A stretch of DNA of 64,000 nt from Streptomyces sp. SN-593 (lineage in GTDB: Bacteria; Actinomycetota; Actinomycetes; Streptomycetales; Streptomycetaceae). This document shows positions 27,104 through 34,990 of the stretch, piece after piece (positions within the stretch are counted from its first letter, which is position 1; the number at the start of each line of letters is the position of its first letter). The DNA lies in contig NZ_AP018365.1 of assembly GCF_016756395.1 (NCBI RefSeq), positions 1,929,501-1,993,500 on the forward strand, in the 5' to 3' direction. A program made the translations under genes and the position numbers. Below the pieces are notes generated by a model, which saw only the letters and a program-made list of their open reading frames with translations, was not told where the DNA came from and made no database searches.

Positions 27104-27304
27104 ATGAGCACTCCCCGCACCGCTGCGTACACGGAGAATCCCGAGAGCATGGCCGAACTGCTCGGCGACTGCCGCCGCACCGCGGAGCACTGGCGCGCCG
27201 CGGCGCCGGCGAAGCCGCAGGCGGGAGGCGTGCGTCCGCCGGGCATCCACGTCCCGGCGACGTCGGTCGCGGCCGTGCGGGGCATGGCGGAGTACGGCGC
27301 CTGA
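27104..27304 (+). CDS. Small conserved-looking hypothetical protein
   Basis: 66 residues, starting MSTPRTAAYTENPE. I do not recognise the family. It has no membrane segment or signal peptide and only two notable parts: an acidic N-terminal helix (ESMAELLGDC) and a Pro/Gly-rich C-terminal half. A good promoter and operator-like site directly upstream support expression. It is divergent from the kinase gene. Confidence 0.55.
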   Translation: MSTPRTAAYTENPESMAELLGDCRRTAEHWRAAAPAKPQAGGVRPPGIHVPATSVAAVRGMAEYGA

Positions 27305-27438
27305 CGGCGCGGGGCCCGGGCCGCCCGGGCCCCTCCCCCTCGCCCTCCCCCGCCCTCCTCACCCGAACGGTGGAACCGCTTCGGGCCCCGCCACGTCACA
27401 TGTGCACCTGACGGTCGACAGAGCCGAAGGAGCACACA

Positions 27439-28917
27439 GTGAGCAACGAACGCGACGACGGCGCCACCGAAGGCACCGCCCCGGGCCCGCTGGACGCGGA
27501 GCGCGCGGTGGGCGCCGAGAGCCCGGACCACGAGAACCGGCCCACCCGCAGGCCCCGGTGGGCCGTGGGGGCGGTGGTGGCGGCCGTCCTGGTGGCCGGA
27601 GGCGGGGGCGCCTGGTGGGCGTCCGCGGCGAGCGGCGGAGGAGGAGACGACGGGGTGCGGCCGCTGCGCATGGACGCGCCCGTGAACGGGGTGGCCGCGG
27701 CCCCCTCGGCCCCCTCCGACGGCGGCACCGACCGCTACCACCTGACCGGCACCCTGCCGAAGGGCCCGCAGAAGGCGGCGGTGTACGAGGCGTCCGGCAC
27801 CGTGACGGCCTCGGACGTCCAGCACCTGGCGCGGCTGCTCGGCGTGCCCGGCGGCGTGCGCACGGAGGACGGCTCCTGGCGGGCGGGTGCGGAGGCGGGC
27901 GCCGACGCGCCGTCGCTGGTGGTGGGCAAGGCCGCGCCGGGCACCTGGTCGTACACCTCGGGCGGTGCGCCGGCGACCGGTGCCCGCACCGACGGCTCGG
28001 GTACCTCCCCGGTCCCGGCGGCGAAGGCGCTGGCCGTGGCCGCGCCGGTGCTGAAGGGCCTCGGGCTGTCCGGCGCGAAGGTGGACGCCTCGACCGCGGT
28101 GGGCGCGATCCGGACGGTGAGCGCCGACCCGCGGGTGGGCGGGACGGCCACGCACGGCTGGACCACCTCCCTCCAGGTCGGCGCGGACGGCCGGATCCGC
28201 GACGGCTTCGGCCGACTGGCGGACCTGGAGAAGGGTGACACCTACCCGGTGGTCGGCGCGGCCACCGCGCTGAAGGAGCTGAACTCCCCGACCACGGTCA
28301 TGCACCCGGGCGCGGTGAACGGCGGCGTGGTGCCCGGCGGGTCGGGGAGCGTGCCCGGCAGCGGCGCCGGGCAGTCGACGGAGGTGCGCGGCGCGTCCTT
28401 CGGGCTCGCGCTGGAGTACGTGGCGGGCGTCCAGACGCTGGTGCCCGCCTGGCTGTTCGAGACCGCGCCGACCGGGACGGCCGCCACCTCCGTGGTGGCG
28501 CAGACCGCGGTGGACCCGCGCTACATCACCAGCGGTACCACCGGCGACGCCTCGGGCACGCCGCCCACCGGGACGCCGTCCTCCCCGCCGCCGCCGAACC
28601 CGGGCGGGCCGATCCTGCCCGCCCCGACGGGTTCGTCGGACGGGCGGACCGTGCACCGGGTGCCGGTCGACTCGTACACCACCTCGGGCCGCACCCTCAC
28701 GCTCGTCTACGAGGGCGGGCAGTGCGACGCCTACAAGGCGTCGGCGAGCGCGAGCGGCGACCAGGTGCGGGTCTCGGTGGTCGCCACGCCCAAGCCGAAG
28801 GGCACGGTGTGCCCGATGATCATCGGGCAACTGCACCAGACGGTGACGCTGGCGGCGCCGCTGGGCGACCGCACGGTGGTGGACGCCTCGAACGACCGGA
28901 CGCTCGCGGGCCGCTGA
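27439..28917 (+). CDS. Membrane-anchored extracytoplasmic protein of unknown function
   Basis: 492 residues. A charged cytoplasmic N-terminus (~1-38) precedes one membrane helix, WAVGAVVAAVLVAGGGGAWW. The remaining ~430 residues are outside the cell, with a folded middle part, a Pro/Gly-rich linker (~370-400) and a C-terminal domain with two Cys (QCDAYKA and VCPMII) that could form a disulfide. No known enzyme motif is visible. GTG start at 27439 with AAGGAG upstream. It ends before the terminator at 28943 and converges on erpA. Confidence 0.8.
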   Translation: MSNERDDGATEGTAPGPLDAERAVGAESPDHENRPTRRPRWAVGAVVAAVLVAGGGGAWWASAASGGGGDDGVRPLRMDAPVNGVAAAPSAPSDGGTDRYHLTGTLPKGPQKAAVYEASGTVTASDVQHLARLLGVPGGVRTEDGSWRAGAEAGADAPSLVVGKAAPGTWSYTSGGAPATGARTDGSGTSPVPAAKALAVAAPVLKGLGLSGAKVDASTAVGAIRTVSADPRVGGTATHGWTTSLQVGADGRIRDGFGRLADLEKGDTYPVVGAATALKELNSPTTVMHPGAVNGGVVPGGSGSVPGSGAGQSTEVRGASFGLALEYVAGVQTLVPAWLFETAPTGTAATSVVAQTAVDPRYITSGTTGDASGTPPTGTPSSPPPPNPGGPILPAPTGSSDGRTVHRVPVDSYTTSGRTLTLVYEGGQCDAYKASASASGDQVRVSVVATPKPKGTVCPMIIGQLHQTVTLAAPLGDRTVVDASNDRTLAGR

Positions 28918-28942
28918 CCGCCCCGACCGGTCCGGACACGAC

Positions 28943-28977
28943 GAAGCGGCGGCGCCCATGGGGGGTGCCGCCGCTTC
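28943..28977. terminator. Bidirectional terminator between the 27439 gene and erpA
   Basis: An 11-bp perfect stem, GAAGCGGCGGC with GCCGCCGCTTC, extends by one G-T wobble and three more pairs to about 15 bp around a 5-nt loop. The flanking genes converge here, so it can serve both. Confidence 0.75.
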
Positions 28978-29030
28978 CTCCCGGCCCGACCGCGGAGCCC
29001 GGCGGGCTCGCGTTCGGGCTCGGGGAGGTG

Positions 29031-29384
29031 TCAGTGGAAGGAGTCGCCGCAGGCGCAGGAGCCGGTGGCGTTCGGGTTGTCGATCGTGAAGCCCTGCTTC
29101 TCGATGGTGTCCACGAAGTCGATGGAGGCGCCGCCCAGGTACGGGGCGCTCATACGGTCCGTGACGACCTTGACGCCGTCGAAGTCCTTGACGACGTCGC
29201 CGTCGAGGGCGCGCTCGTCGAAGAAGAGCTGGTAGCGCAGGCCCGAGCAGCCGCCGGGCTGGACGGCGACCCGCAGCGCGAGGTCCTCACGGCCCTCCTG
29301 CTCCAGCAGGCTCTTCACCTTGGCGGCGGCAGCGTCGGACAGGAGGATGCCGTCCGTCGTGGTGGTCTCGTCCTGAACCGTCAT
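29031..29384 (-). CDS. erpA: A-type iron-sulfur cluster carrier
   Basis: 117 residues of the HesB/IscA/ErpA family. The three cluster-binding Cys are in QPGGCSGLRY and the C-terminal CACGDSFH. It accepts a cluster from the scaffold and inserts it into target apoproteins. I use the second Met (MTVQDET, ATG at 29384): GGGAG is correctly spaced for it, while the Met/GTG three codons upstream is too close. Neighbouring nadA encodes a [4Fe-4S] enzyme that could be a client. ErpA versus IscA cannot be separated by sequence alone. Confidence 0.92.
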   Translation of the reverse strand: MTVQDETTTTDGILLSDAAAAKVKSLLEQEGREDLALRVAVQPGGCSGLRYQLFFDERALDGDVVKDFDGVKVVTDRMSAPYLGGASIDFVDTIEKQGFTIDNPNATGSCACGDSFH

Positions 29385-29632
29385 GTGCTTCACTCCCGGG
29401 TTGTACGGACTGCTGGCTGTCGATGACTAACCGATGCCTCTTCGGATTCATTCCGGGTCCGCGGCGACTTATTCCTGACTCGTCCTCCATGGTCGCACAC
29501 GCCCGGGTGTTGCCCAGCGGTGTGCGTCACAGTGACGAATCCGGCATCGTCAATCTGACGCGAACGGGATATGATAGATAGTGTCAAGTAGACGAGAAGG
29601 TCTGCGCGCTGCGAAGAAAGGGCTACGGGCCC

Positions 29633-30826
29633 GTGACCACCACACACACCCCGATGGACCCGACGGCTCCGCTGGACGTCCGGCCCACGCCGCTCGCCCT
29701 GCTGCTGCTCGGCCGCGAGTCCGACCCGCGCAGCGAGCGCGGCGTCGAGTGCCCCGGCGACCTGCCCGCGCCGTCCGACCCCGACCTGGTGGCCCGCGCC
29801 CGGGCGGCCAAGGCGCGGCTGGGCGAGCGGGTCTTCGTCCTCGGCCACCACTACCAGCGCGACGAGGTCATCGAGTTCGCCGACGTCACCGGCGACTCCT
29901 TCAAGCTCGCCCGCGACGCGGCCGCCCGGCCCGACGCGGAGTACATCGTCTTCTGCGGCGTGCACTTCATGGCCGAGTCCGCGGACATCCTCACCTCGGA
30001 CGCCCAGCAGGTGATCCTCCCCGACCTCGCGGCCGGCTGCTCGATGGCCGACATGGCCAGCGCGGAGCAGGTCGCCGAGTGCTGGGACGTGCTGGCCGAC
30101 GCCGGCGTCGCCGACGTCACCGTCCCGGTGTCGTACATGAACTCCTCGGCCGACATCAAGGCGTTCACCGGCCGGCACGGCGGCACCATCTGCACCTCGT
30201 CCAACGCGCGGCGCGCGCTGGAGTGGGCGTTCGAGCAGGGCGAGAAGGTGCTCTTCCTCCCCGACCAGCACCTCGGCCGCAACACCGCGGTGCGCGAGAT
30301 GGGCCTGTCGCTCGACGACTGCGTGGTCTACAACCCGCACAAGCCCGGGGGCGGCCTGACGCCCGAGCGGCTGCGCGCCGCGAAGATGATCCTGTGGCGC
30401 GGGCACTGCTCGGTGCACGGGCGCTTCTCGCTGGAGTCGGTCGAGGACGTGCGCGCCCGCGTCCCCGGGATCAACGTGCTGGTGCACCCCGAGTGCAAGC
30501 ACGAGGTCGTCACCGCCGCCGACCACGTCGGCTCCACCGAGCACATCATCAAGATGCTCGACGAGGCACCCGCGGGCTCGGCGTGGGCGCTGGGCACCGA
30601 ACTCAACCTCGTCCGCCGCCTGGCCGCGGCCCACCCCGACAAGCAGATCGTCTTCCTCGACCGGACCGTCTGCTTCTGCTCCACGATGAACCGCATCGAC
30701 CTGCCCCACCTGGTGTGGACGCTGGAGTCGCTGGCCGACGGCAAGCCGGTCAACCGCATCCGGGTCGACGCCGAGACCGAGCACTACGCCAAGCTGGCGC
30801 TGGAGCAGATGCTCGCCCTGCCGTAA
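29633..30826 (+). CDS. nadA: Quinolinate synthase A
   Basis: 397 residues, the length of the longer actinobacterial NadA. It condenses iminoaspartate with dihydroxyacetone phosphate to make quinolinate in NAD synthesis. The [4Fe-4S] ligands are likely the Cys in VFCGVHFMAES, VHPECKHEV and CFCSTMNRIDLP. YNPHKPGGGLT is another conserved block. GTG start at 29633. No nadB or nadC lies next to it within the window. It is divergent from erpA across 248 bp with no clear operator. Confidence 0.95.
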   Translation: MTTTHTPMDPTAPLDVRPTPLALLLLGRESDPRSERGVECPGDLPAPSDPDLVARARAAKARLGERVFVLGHHYQRDEVIEFADVTGDSFKLARDAAARPDAEYIVFCGVHFMAESADILTSDAQQVILPDLAAGCSMADMASAEQVAECWDVLADAGVADVTVPVSYMNSSADIKAFTGRHGGTICTSSNARRALEWAFEQGEKVLFLPDQHLGRNTAVREMGLSLDDCVVYNPHKPGGGLTPERLRAAKMILWRGHCSVHGRFSLESVEDVRARVPGINVLVHPECKHEVVTAADHVGSTEHIIKMLDEAPAGSAWALGTELNLVRRLAAAHPDKQIVFLDRTVCFCSTMNRIDLPHLVWTLESLADGKPVNRIRVDAETEHYAKLALEQMLALP

Positions 30827-30884
30827 CGAGCCGTCCCCGCGAGGAGGTTGTACCGCCGCCTGCTCGCCGTCGCATGATGGAACG

Positions 30885-31757
30885 GTGATTCTTCGCCCCG
30901 TACGCGACGACGAGCAGGACGCCGGGGTCGTACGGGAGATCGCGGCGGCCGCGTTCGGCGTGCCGCGGTCCCTGGACGGCGGGCAGGGAACGGACGACGC
31001 CGAGCGGACCGCCCGGCAGCACGGCCGGACGCGGCACCTGGCCCGGAGCGACCCCGGCGGGTGCTGGATCATGGAGGACGAGACCGCCGGCCCGGTCGGC
31101 GCGGTGCTGTCCGCGCGGCGCGAGGGAACCTGGTCGCTGTCGCTGCTCGCGGTGGTGCCCGGAGCGCAGGGCAAGGAGGTCGGCAAGGCGCTGCTGGCGC
31201 GGGCCCTGCACTACGGCCGGGCCTGCCTGCGCGGGATCGCGTGCGCGCCGGGCGACCCGGTGGCCGCGCGGACGCTGCGCCGCGCCGGCCTGACCCTGCA
31301 TCCGACGCTGCGGCTGTCGGGCCGGGTGGACACCGGCGGCCTCGATCCGCTGGACGGCGCCGTGCACCAGGGCAACGCCCGGCACCGCGACCTGATGGAC
31401 TCCGTGGACCGGCGCACCCGCGGCGGGGCGCACGGGCCGGACCACGACGAACTGCTGTGCCACAACGCGCTGTTCGTCGTGGACGACCTGGCCGGCAGCG
31501 GCTACTGCTACGCCCGGGCCGGGCACGTCGAGGCGCTCGCGGCGACCTCCCGCCGGCTGGCGACCCGGCTGCTCACCGCCGCGCTGGTGGCCACGCCCCC
31601 GGGGGAGGCGGCCCGCGTCACCCACGTCAGCGCGGAGTCGCAGTGGGCCCTCGACGTCGCGGTGGCCGCGGGGCTCGACATCGCGAACGACGGCTTCCTG
31701 TGCCTGCGCGGCCTGCGTCCCCCCGAACTGTCCATCCCCTCGCGCACGTTGCCGTGA
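30885..31757 (+). CDS. GNAT-family N-acetyltransferase
   Basis: 290 residues with an N-terminal GNAT fold: beta strand LSLLAVVPGAQGKEVGKALL is the acetyl-CoA-binding motif A (Q/RxxGxG/A variant), followed by a helix and RTLRRAGL near motif B. The second half has a weaker GNAT-like pattern (VTHVSAESQWALDVAVAAGL), so it may be a two-domain form. GTG start at 30885. It lies 58 bp after nadA on the same strand and may be co-transcribed. The substrate is unknown. Confidence 0.78.
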   Translation: MILRPVRDDEQDAGVVREIAAAAFGVPRSLDGGQGTDDAERTARQHGRTRHLARSDPGGCWIMEDETAGPVGAVLSARREGTWSLSLLAVVPGAQGKEVGKALLARALHYGRACLRGIACAPGDPVAARTLRRAGLTLHPTLRLSGRVDTGGLDPLDGAVHQGNARHRDLMDSVDRRTRGGAHGPDHDELLCHNALFVVDDLAGSGYCYARAGHVEALAATSRRLATRLLTAALVATPPGEAARVTHVSAESQWALDVAVAAGLDIANDGFLCLRGLRPPELSIPSRTLP

Positions 31758-31784
31758 GGGCCGCCGCCGGCCCTCCCTCCCGGA

Positions 31785-31829
31785 CGCCCGCGGCGGGCCT
31801 TCGCGGAACGCGGAGGCCCGCCGCGGGCG
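31785..31829. terminator. Bidirectional terminator between GNAT gene and cobT
   Basis: Perfect 16-bp inverted repeat (31785-31800 and 31814-31829) around a 13-nt loop, centred between two converging genes. Confidence 0.75.
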
Positions 31830-31842
31830 GGGCTCTGCCGGC

Positions 31843-32904
31843 TCAACCGGCGGGCGGGGCCACCTGCTCGGGTGCGAGGCCGGCCGAGAGGGCCGCCGCG
31901 GCCTGGAGGAGCGGGAGTGCCAGGAGCGCCCCGGCGCCGCCGCCGACGGCGACGGCGCGTTCGAGCAGCGGTTCGAGGGACACCCGGTCGAGTGCCTTGG
32001 CCTGCCCGGCCTCGCCCGTGCCGGCGCCGGCCACCCACCAGTCGGGCGCGCGGAAGGCCACGCGCTGGGCGACCAGCGCGCAGGCCGCGCTGACCACCCC
32101 GTCGAGCACGACGGGCAGCTTGCGCACCGCGGCCTGGAGCAGGAACCCGGTGATCGCGGCGAGGTCGGCCCCGCCGACCGCCCCGAGCAGCGCGAGCTGG
32201 TCGCCGAGCACCGGGCGGGCCCGGCGCAGCCCGTCCCGGATCGCCGCGCACTTGCGCATCCAGGCGAGGTCGTCGATGCCGGACCCCCGCCCGGTCACCA
32301 CGGAGGCGTCGGTGCCGCACAGCGCGGCGATGAGCACGCCCGCGGCCGTGGTGCCGCCGACGCTGAGGTCGCCCAGCAGCACCAGGTCCGTCCCGGAGTC
32401 GGCCTCCTCGTCGGCCAGCGCCAGCCCGGTGCGGAACGCCTTCTCCGTCTCCTCCGGGCTCAGCGCGTCCTCGACGTCGAGCCGGCCGGAGCCGCGCCGC
32501 ACCCGGTGCGCGGTGACCGCGGCGGGCAGGTCCGCCGGGTCGCAGTCGACCGCCACGTCGATGACGCGCAGCTCCGCGCCGTACTGGCGGGCCAGGATCG
32601 CGGCGGGCGAGGTGCCGTCGAGGGCGGCCCGCACCAGGTCGACGGTGCTGCCCGCGGGCCTGGTGGAGACCTCCAGCCGCGCCACCCCGTGGTCGGCGGC
32701 GAAGACCAGGGCCCTCGGGCGGACGATCGGCCGCGCCACCGCCTGACCCTGCACCGCGGCGAGCCAGTCGGCCAGTTCGGCCACCCGCCCGAGCCCGCCG
32801 GACGGCCGTACCAGGCCGCTCCAACGTTCCTGCGAGTCCCGACGCACGCCCGCGTCCGGCCGCTCCACCAGGGCCCCGAAGTCGTCCAACTCAATGCCAC
32901 TCAC
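31843..32904 (-). CDS. cobT: Nicotinate-nucleotide-dimethylbenzimidazole phosphoribosyltransferase
   Basis: 353 residues, the normal CobT length. It makes alpha-ribazole phosphate for the lower ligand of cobalamin. Visible blocks: RALVFAADHGVA, the LLGDLSVGGTTAAG glycine-rich site, RGSGIDD, and the C-terminal acidic region LDRVSLEPLLERAV that contains the probable catalytic Glu. GTG start at 32904. The same-strand gene upstream encodes CobU, and cobS lies at 45075, so three nucleotide-loop assembly genes are in the window though dispersed. Confidence 0.92.
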   Translation of the reverse strand: MSGIELDDFGALVERPDAGVRRDSQERWSGLVRPSGGLGRVAELADWLAAVQGQAVARPIVRPRALVFAADHGVARLEVSTRPAGSTVDLVRAALDGTSPAAILARQYGAELRVIDVAVDCDPADLPAAVTAHRVRRGSGRLDVEDALSPEETEKAFRTGLALADEEADSGTDLVLLGDLSVGGTTAAGVLIAALCGTDASVVTGRGSGIDDLAWMRKCAAIRDGLRRARPVLGDQLALLGAVGGADLAAITGFLLQAAVRKLPVVLDGVVSAACALVAQRVAFRAPDWWVAGAGTGEAGQAKALDRVSLEPLLERAVAVGGGAGALLALPLLQAAAALSAGLAPEQVAPPAG

Positions 32905-33100
32905 CCGCCGAACAGTACCGGGCCGCCGCGCTCGGCCGCGCGGACCCTCCAGGGTGCGATGTTCCGCCGGTCCGGGGCCCCTTGCCGGTGCGGGGCGACG
33001 GTGCCGCGCCGTGGCCGCGGACCGCGCCCCGGCCGCGACCGGCGGACCGCAGGGTCCCGGCACCCGCGGGACGGCCCCCTCGGCCCGAGGCCCCCGAGCC

Positions 33101-33126
33101 GACGGGCCCGCGCGCGGGGGCCCGTC
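33101..33126 (-). terminator. Second hairpin downstream of the CobU fusion
   Basis: GACGGGCCC (33101-33109) and GGGCCCGTC (33118-33126) form a perfect 9-bp stem with an 8-nt loop. It lies beyond the hairpin at 33161-33183 in the direction of transcription and could be a backup terminator. Confidence 0.5.
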
Positions 33127-33160
33127 CCTGCTGGCCGTGCGGGCGTCGCAGGGGCAGGGC

Positions 33161-33183
33161 GACGGCCCCGCGCGGGGGCCGTC
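33161..33183 (-). terminator. First hairpin downstream of the CobU fusion
   Basis: GACGGCCCC (33161-33169) and GGGGCCGTC (33175-33183) form a perfect 9-bp stem with a 5-nt loop, 75 bp past the stop of the gene ending at 33258. Confidence 0.55.
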
Positions 33184-33257
33184 CGCAGTCCGGGGCGGGG
33201 AACGCGGGCGGGGAAGGGGGGCCCGGCTGCCGGGACGGACACGCGCGGGAGACCGTC

Positions 33258-34481
33258 CTACCGCAGCGGCAGCGACAGCCCGGCGACCGTGAGGAGGACG
33301 TGCTCGGACTCGGCGGCGACGGCCGCGTTGAGCCGGCCGAGCGCGTCGCGGAAGCGACGCCCCGCCGGAGTCGCGGGGACCACCCCGGAACCGACCTCGT
33401 TGGAGACGCCGACCACCGTACGGCGGGTGGCGCGCCACGCCGCGCCCAGCGCGTCGATCCCGGCCTCGACCGCGGCCGCCCCACCGCCGCGCCAGGTCGC
33501 GTCCTCCCACGCACCGGCCGCGTCCATGACGTGGGTCAGCCACAGGGACAGGCAGTCGACGAGCAGCGGCGGCCCCGAGGCGTCGGCGAGCAGGGGGACG
33601 AGGTCGCAGGTCTCGACGGTGCGCCAGGAGGCCGGCCGCCGTTCCCGGTGCGCGCTGACGCGCGCCGCCCACTCCGCGTCGCCCTCGCGGGTGCCGCCGG
33701 TGGCGACGTAGAGGACGTCGGGGAAGGCGGCGAGGCGGCGTTCGGCCTCGGCCGACTTGCCGGACCGGGCACCGCCCAGGACGAGGGTGCGCCGCGGCAG
33801 GTCGGGGACGTCGCGGTAGTCGCCGACGGCCAGGGTGGTGCCGTCGGGCACCGCGCGGGCGCCGAGGGCGGCGAGGCGGCGGCCCAGTTCCGGCCCGGGC
33901 GGGGCGTCGTGGCCGAGGTGCACCGCCACGACGTCCGTCGTCCCGGCCACCGCGCCGGCCGCGCGCAGCCGGGCCAGCGCGTCCGGCCGCCCGACCAGGT
34001 CGAGCAGCACCAGGTCGTACGGCGCGACCGCCCGGTCCGCGGCGTGGTTGCCGTTGTCGGCGAGGCCCGCCGGGGCGCATCCCGGCGGCAGGTAGAGCGC
34101 GCGCAGCCCCTCCGGCGACTCGACCTCGTAGCCGGTGCCAAGGGCGTCGGTCGCCACCGCCCGCACCCGGTGCCCGGTCAGCACCGACAGCTCCCGCCCG
34201 TCGGGCACCCGGGCCGGTGCAGGCAGCCCTGGCGGGATCTCGACCGGCGGGCCGTCGTGCGGATGGGACAGCAGCACCAGCCGCAGCCCGCCCAGGGTCC
34301 GGCCGGCACGGGCGGCGGCGAGCGCGGCGCCGGGGACCAGGTCGAGCAGCACCACGCCGTCCACGAGCACCGACGTGGCGCCGCGCGCGCCGGCCCCGGT
34401 GGCGAGGGCGCAGGCGGCGCAGGGGCAGTCGGGCACCGGCAGGCCCTCGGGGCCGCCGGTGCCGAGCAGAGTCAGTTCCAC
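33258..34481 (-). CDS. cobU: Metallo-beta-lactamase-like domain fused to CobU kinase/guanylyltransferase
   Basis: 407 residues in two domains. The C-terminal ~175 residues are CobU: P-loop GGARSGKS (236-243), VSAHRERRP with the guanylylated His278, and LLVDCLSLWL. It phosphorylates adenosylcobinamide and transfers GMP to it. The N-terminal ~225 residues look like a PhnP-type metallo-beta-lactamase fold (MELTLLGTGG start, CPCAACAL Cys cluster) but the metal motif is reduced to LSHPHD at 71-76. That half may have lost hydrolase activity. It is upstream of cobT on the same strand. Confidence 0.88.
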   Translation of the reverse strand: MELTLLGTGGPEGLPVPDCPCAACALATGAGARGATSVLVDGVVLLDLVPGAALAAARAGRTLGGLRLVLLSHPHDGPPVEIPPGLPAPARVPDGRELSVLTGHRVRAVATDALGTGYEVESPEGLRALYLPPGCAPAGLADNGNHAADRAVAPYDLVLLDLVGRPDALARLRAAGAVAGTTDVVAVHLGHDAPPGPELGRRLAALGARAVPDGTTLAVGDYRDVPDLPRRTLVLGGARSGKSAEAERRLAAFPDVLYVATGGTREGDAEWAARVSAHRERRPASWRTVETCDLVPLLADASGPPLLVDCLSLWLTHVMDAAGAWEDATWRGGGAAAVEAGIDALGAAWRATRRTVVGVSNEVGSGVVPATPAGRRFRDALGRLNAAVAAESEHVLLTVAGLSLPLR

Positions 34482-34705
34482 AAGGCGATCGTCTCGCGCC
34501 GGCCGGACCCGGGCGCGCGGGGACCGCCCAAGCGGCTGCCGGGCGGCGCGGCGGGCACCACCGCGGGCGCCGGGCGCCGCGCCGACTTCGGGGCGCCCTC
34601 TCGACGGCTCCGGGGCGCGCTGGAAGGATCATCGATGCCCCGGCGAATCGTGCCTATACGCTTCCCGGGCACTGTCGTCCGTTTTCCCGGCCCGAGGAGA
34701 AGCAC

Positions 34706-34978
34706 ATGGCGTGGACGTGGCGGTTCGAGGCGGCTGACGGCACCGAGGTGGAGCCCTCGGTGCCACCGGAGGAGTTCCCGACCCAGGGCGACGCCGAGTC
34801 CTGGATCGGCGAGGTCTGGAAGGAGCTGGCGGCCGGCGGCGCCGACCAGGTCACCCTCTTCGAGGACGACACCCGCGTCTACGGCCCCATGAGCCTGGCG
34901 GCGGCCGACCCCGAGCCCGCGGCCGAGTCCGAGCCGGCCGCCGAGCCCGAGCCCGGGCCGGCTCCGGAGGAGTCCTGA
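34706..34978 (+). CDS. Small acidic actinobacterial conserved protein
   Basis: 90 residues. MAWTWRFEAADGTE starts a compact domain ending near LFEDDTRVYGPMSL, followed by an Ala/Glu/Pro tail built from repeated AAESEP-like units. Close relatives are common beside cobalamin and protease genes in Streptomyces, but their function is unknown to me. AGGAGA upstream supports ATG at 34706. Only 12 bp separates its stop from that of the converging HtrA-like gene. Confidence 0.75.
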   Translation: MAWTWRFEAADGTEVEPSVPPEEFPTQGDAESWIGEVWKELAAGGADQVTLFEDDTRVYGPMSLAAADPEPAAESEPAAEPEPGPAPEES

Positions 34979-34990
34979 CCGGCGCGGGGA

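Larger units (their letters stand above)
32905..33257. other. 353-bp gap between the CobU fusion gene and cobT
   Basis: Very GC-rich, with no gene I can support. It contains two perfect hairpins (33101-33126 and 33161-33183) and further GGGCCC-type repeats. I looked for a cobalamin riboswitch box and did not find one on either strand. Most likely it is terminator and spacer for the upstream minus-strand gene. Confidence 0.5.

Noticed and set aside
29385..29632. NAD-repressor (NrtR-like) operator in the nadA leader
   Set aside because: TATGAT-like boxes occur near 29571, but there is no convincing inverted repeat and no nudix regulator gene nearby.
32905..33257. Possible cobalamin riboswitch near the cob genes
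   Set aside because: The B12 box and its conserved neighbours are absent on both strands here and upstream of the CobU fusion and cobS. Only GC hairpins are present.
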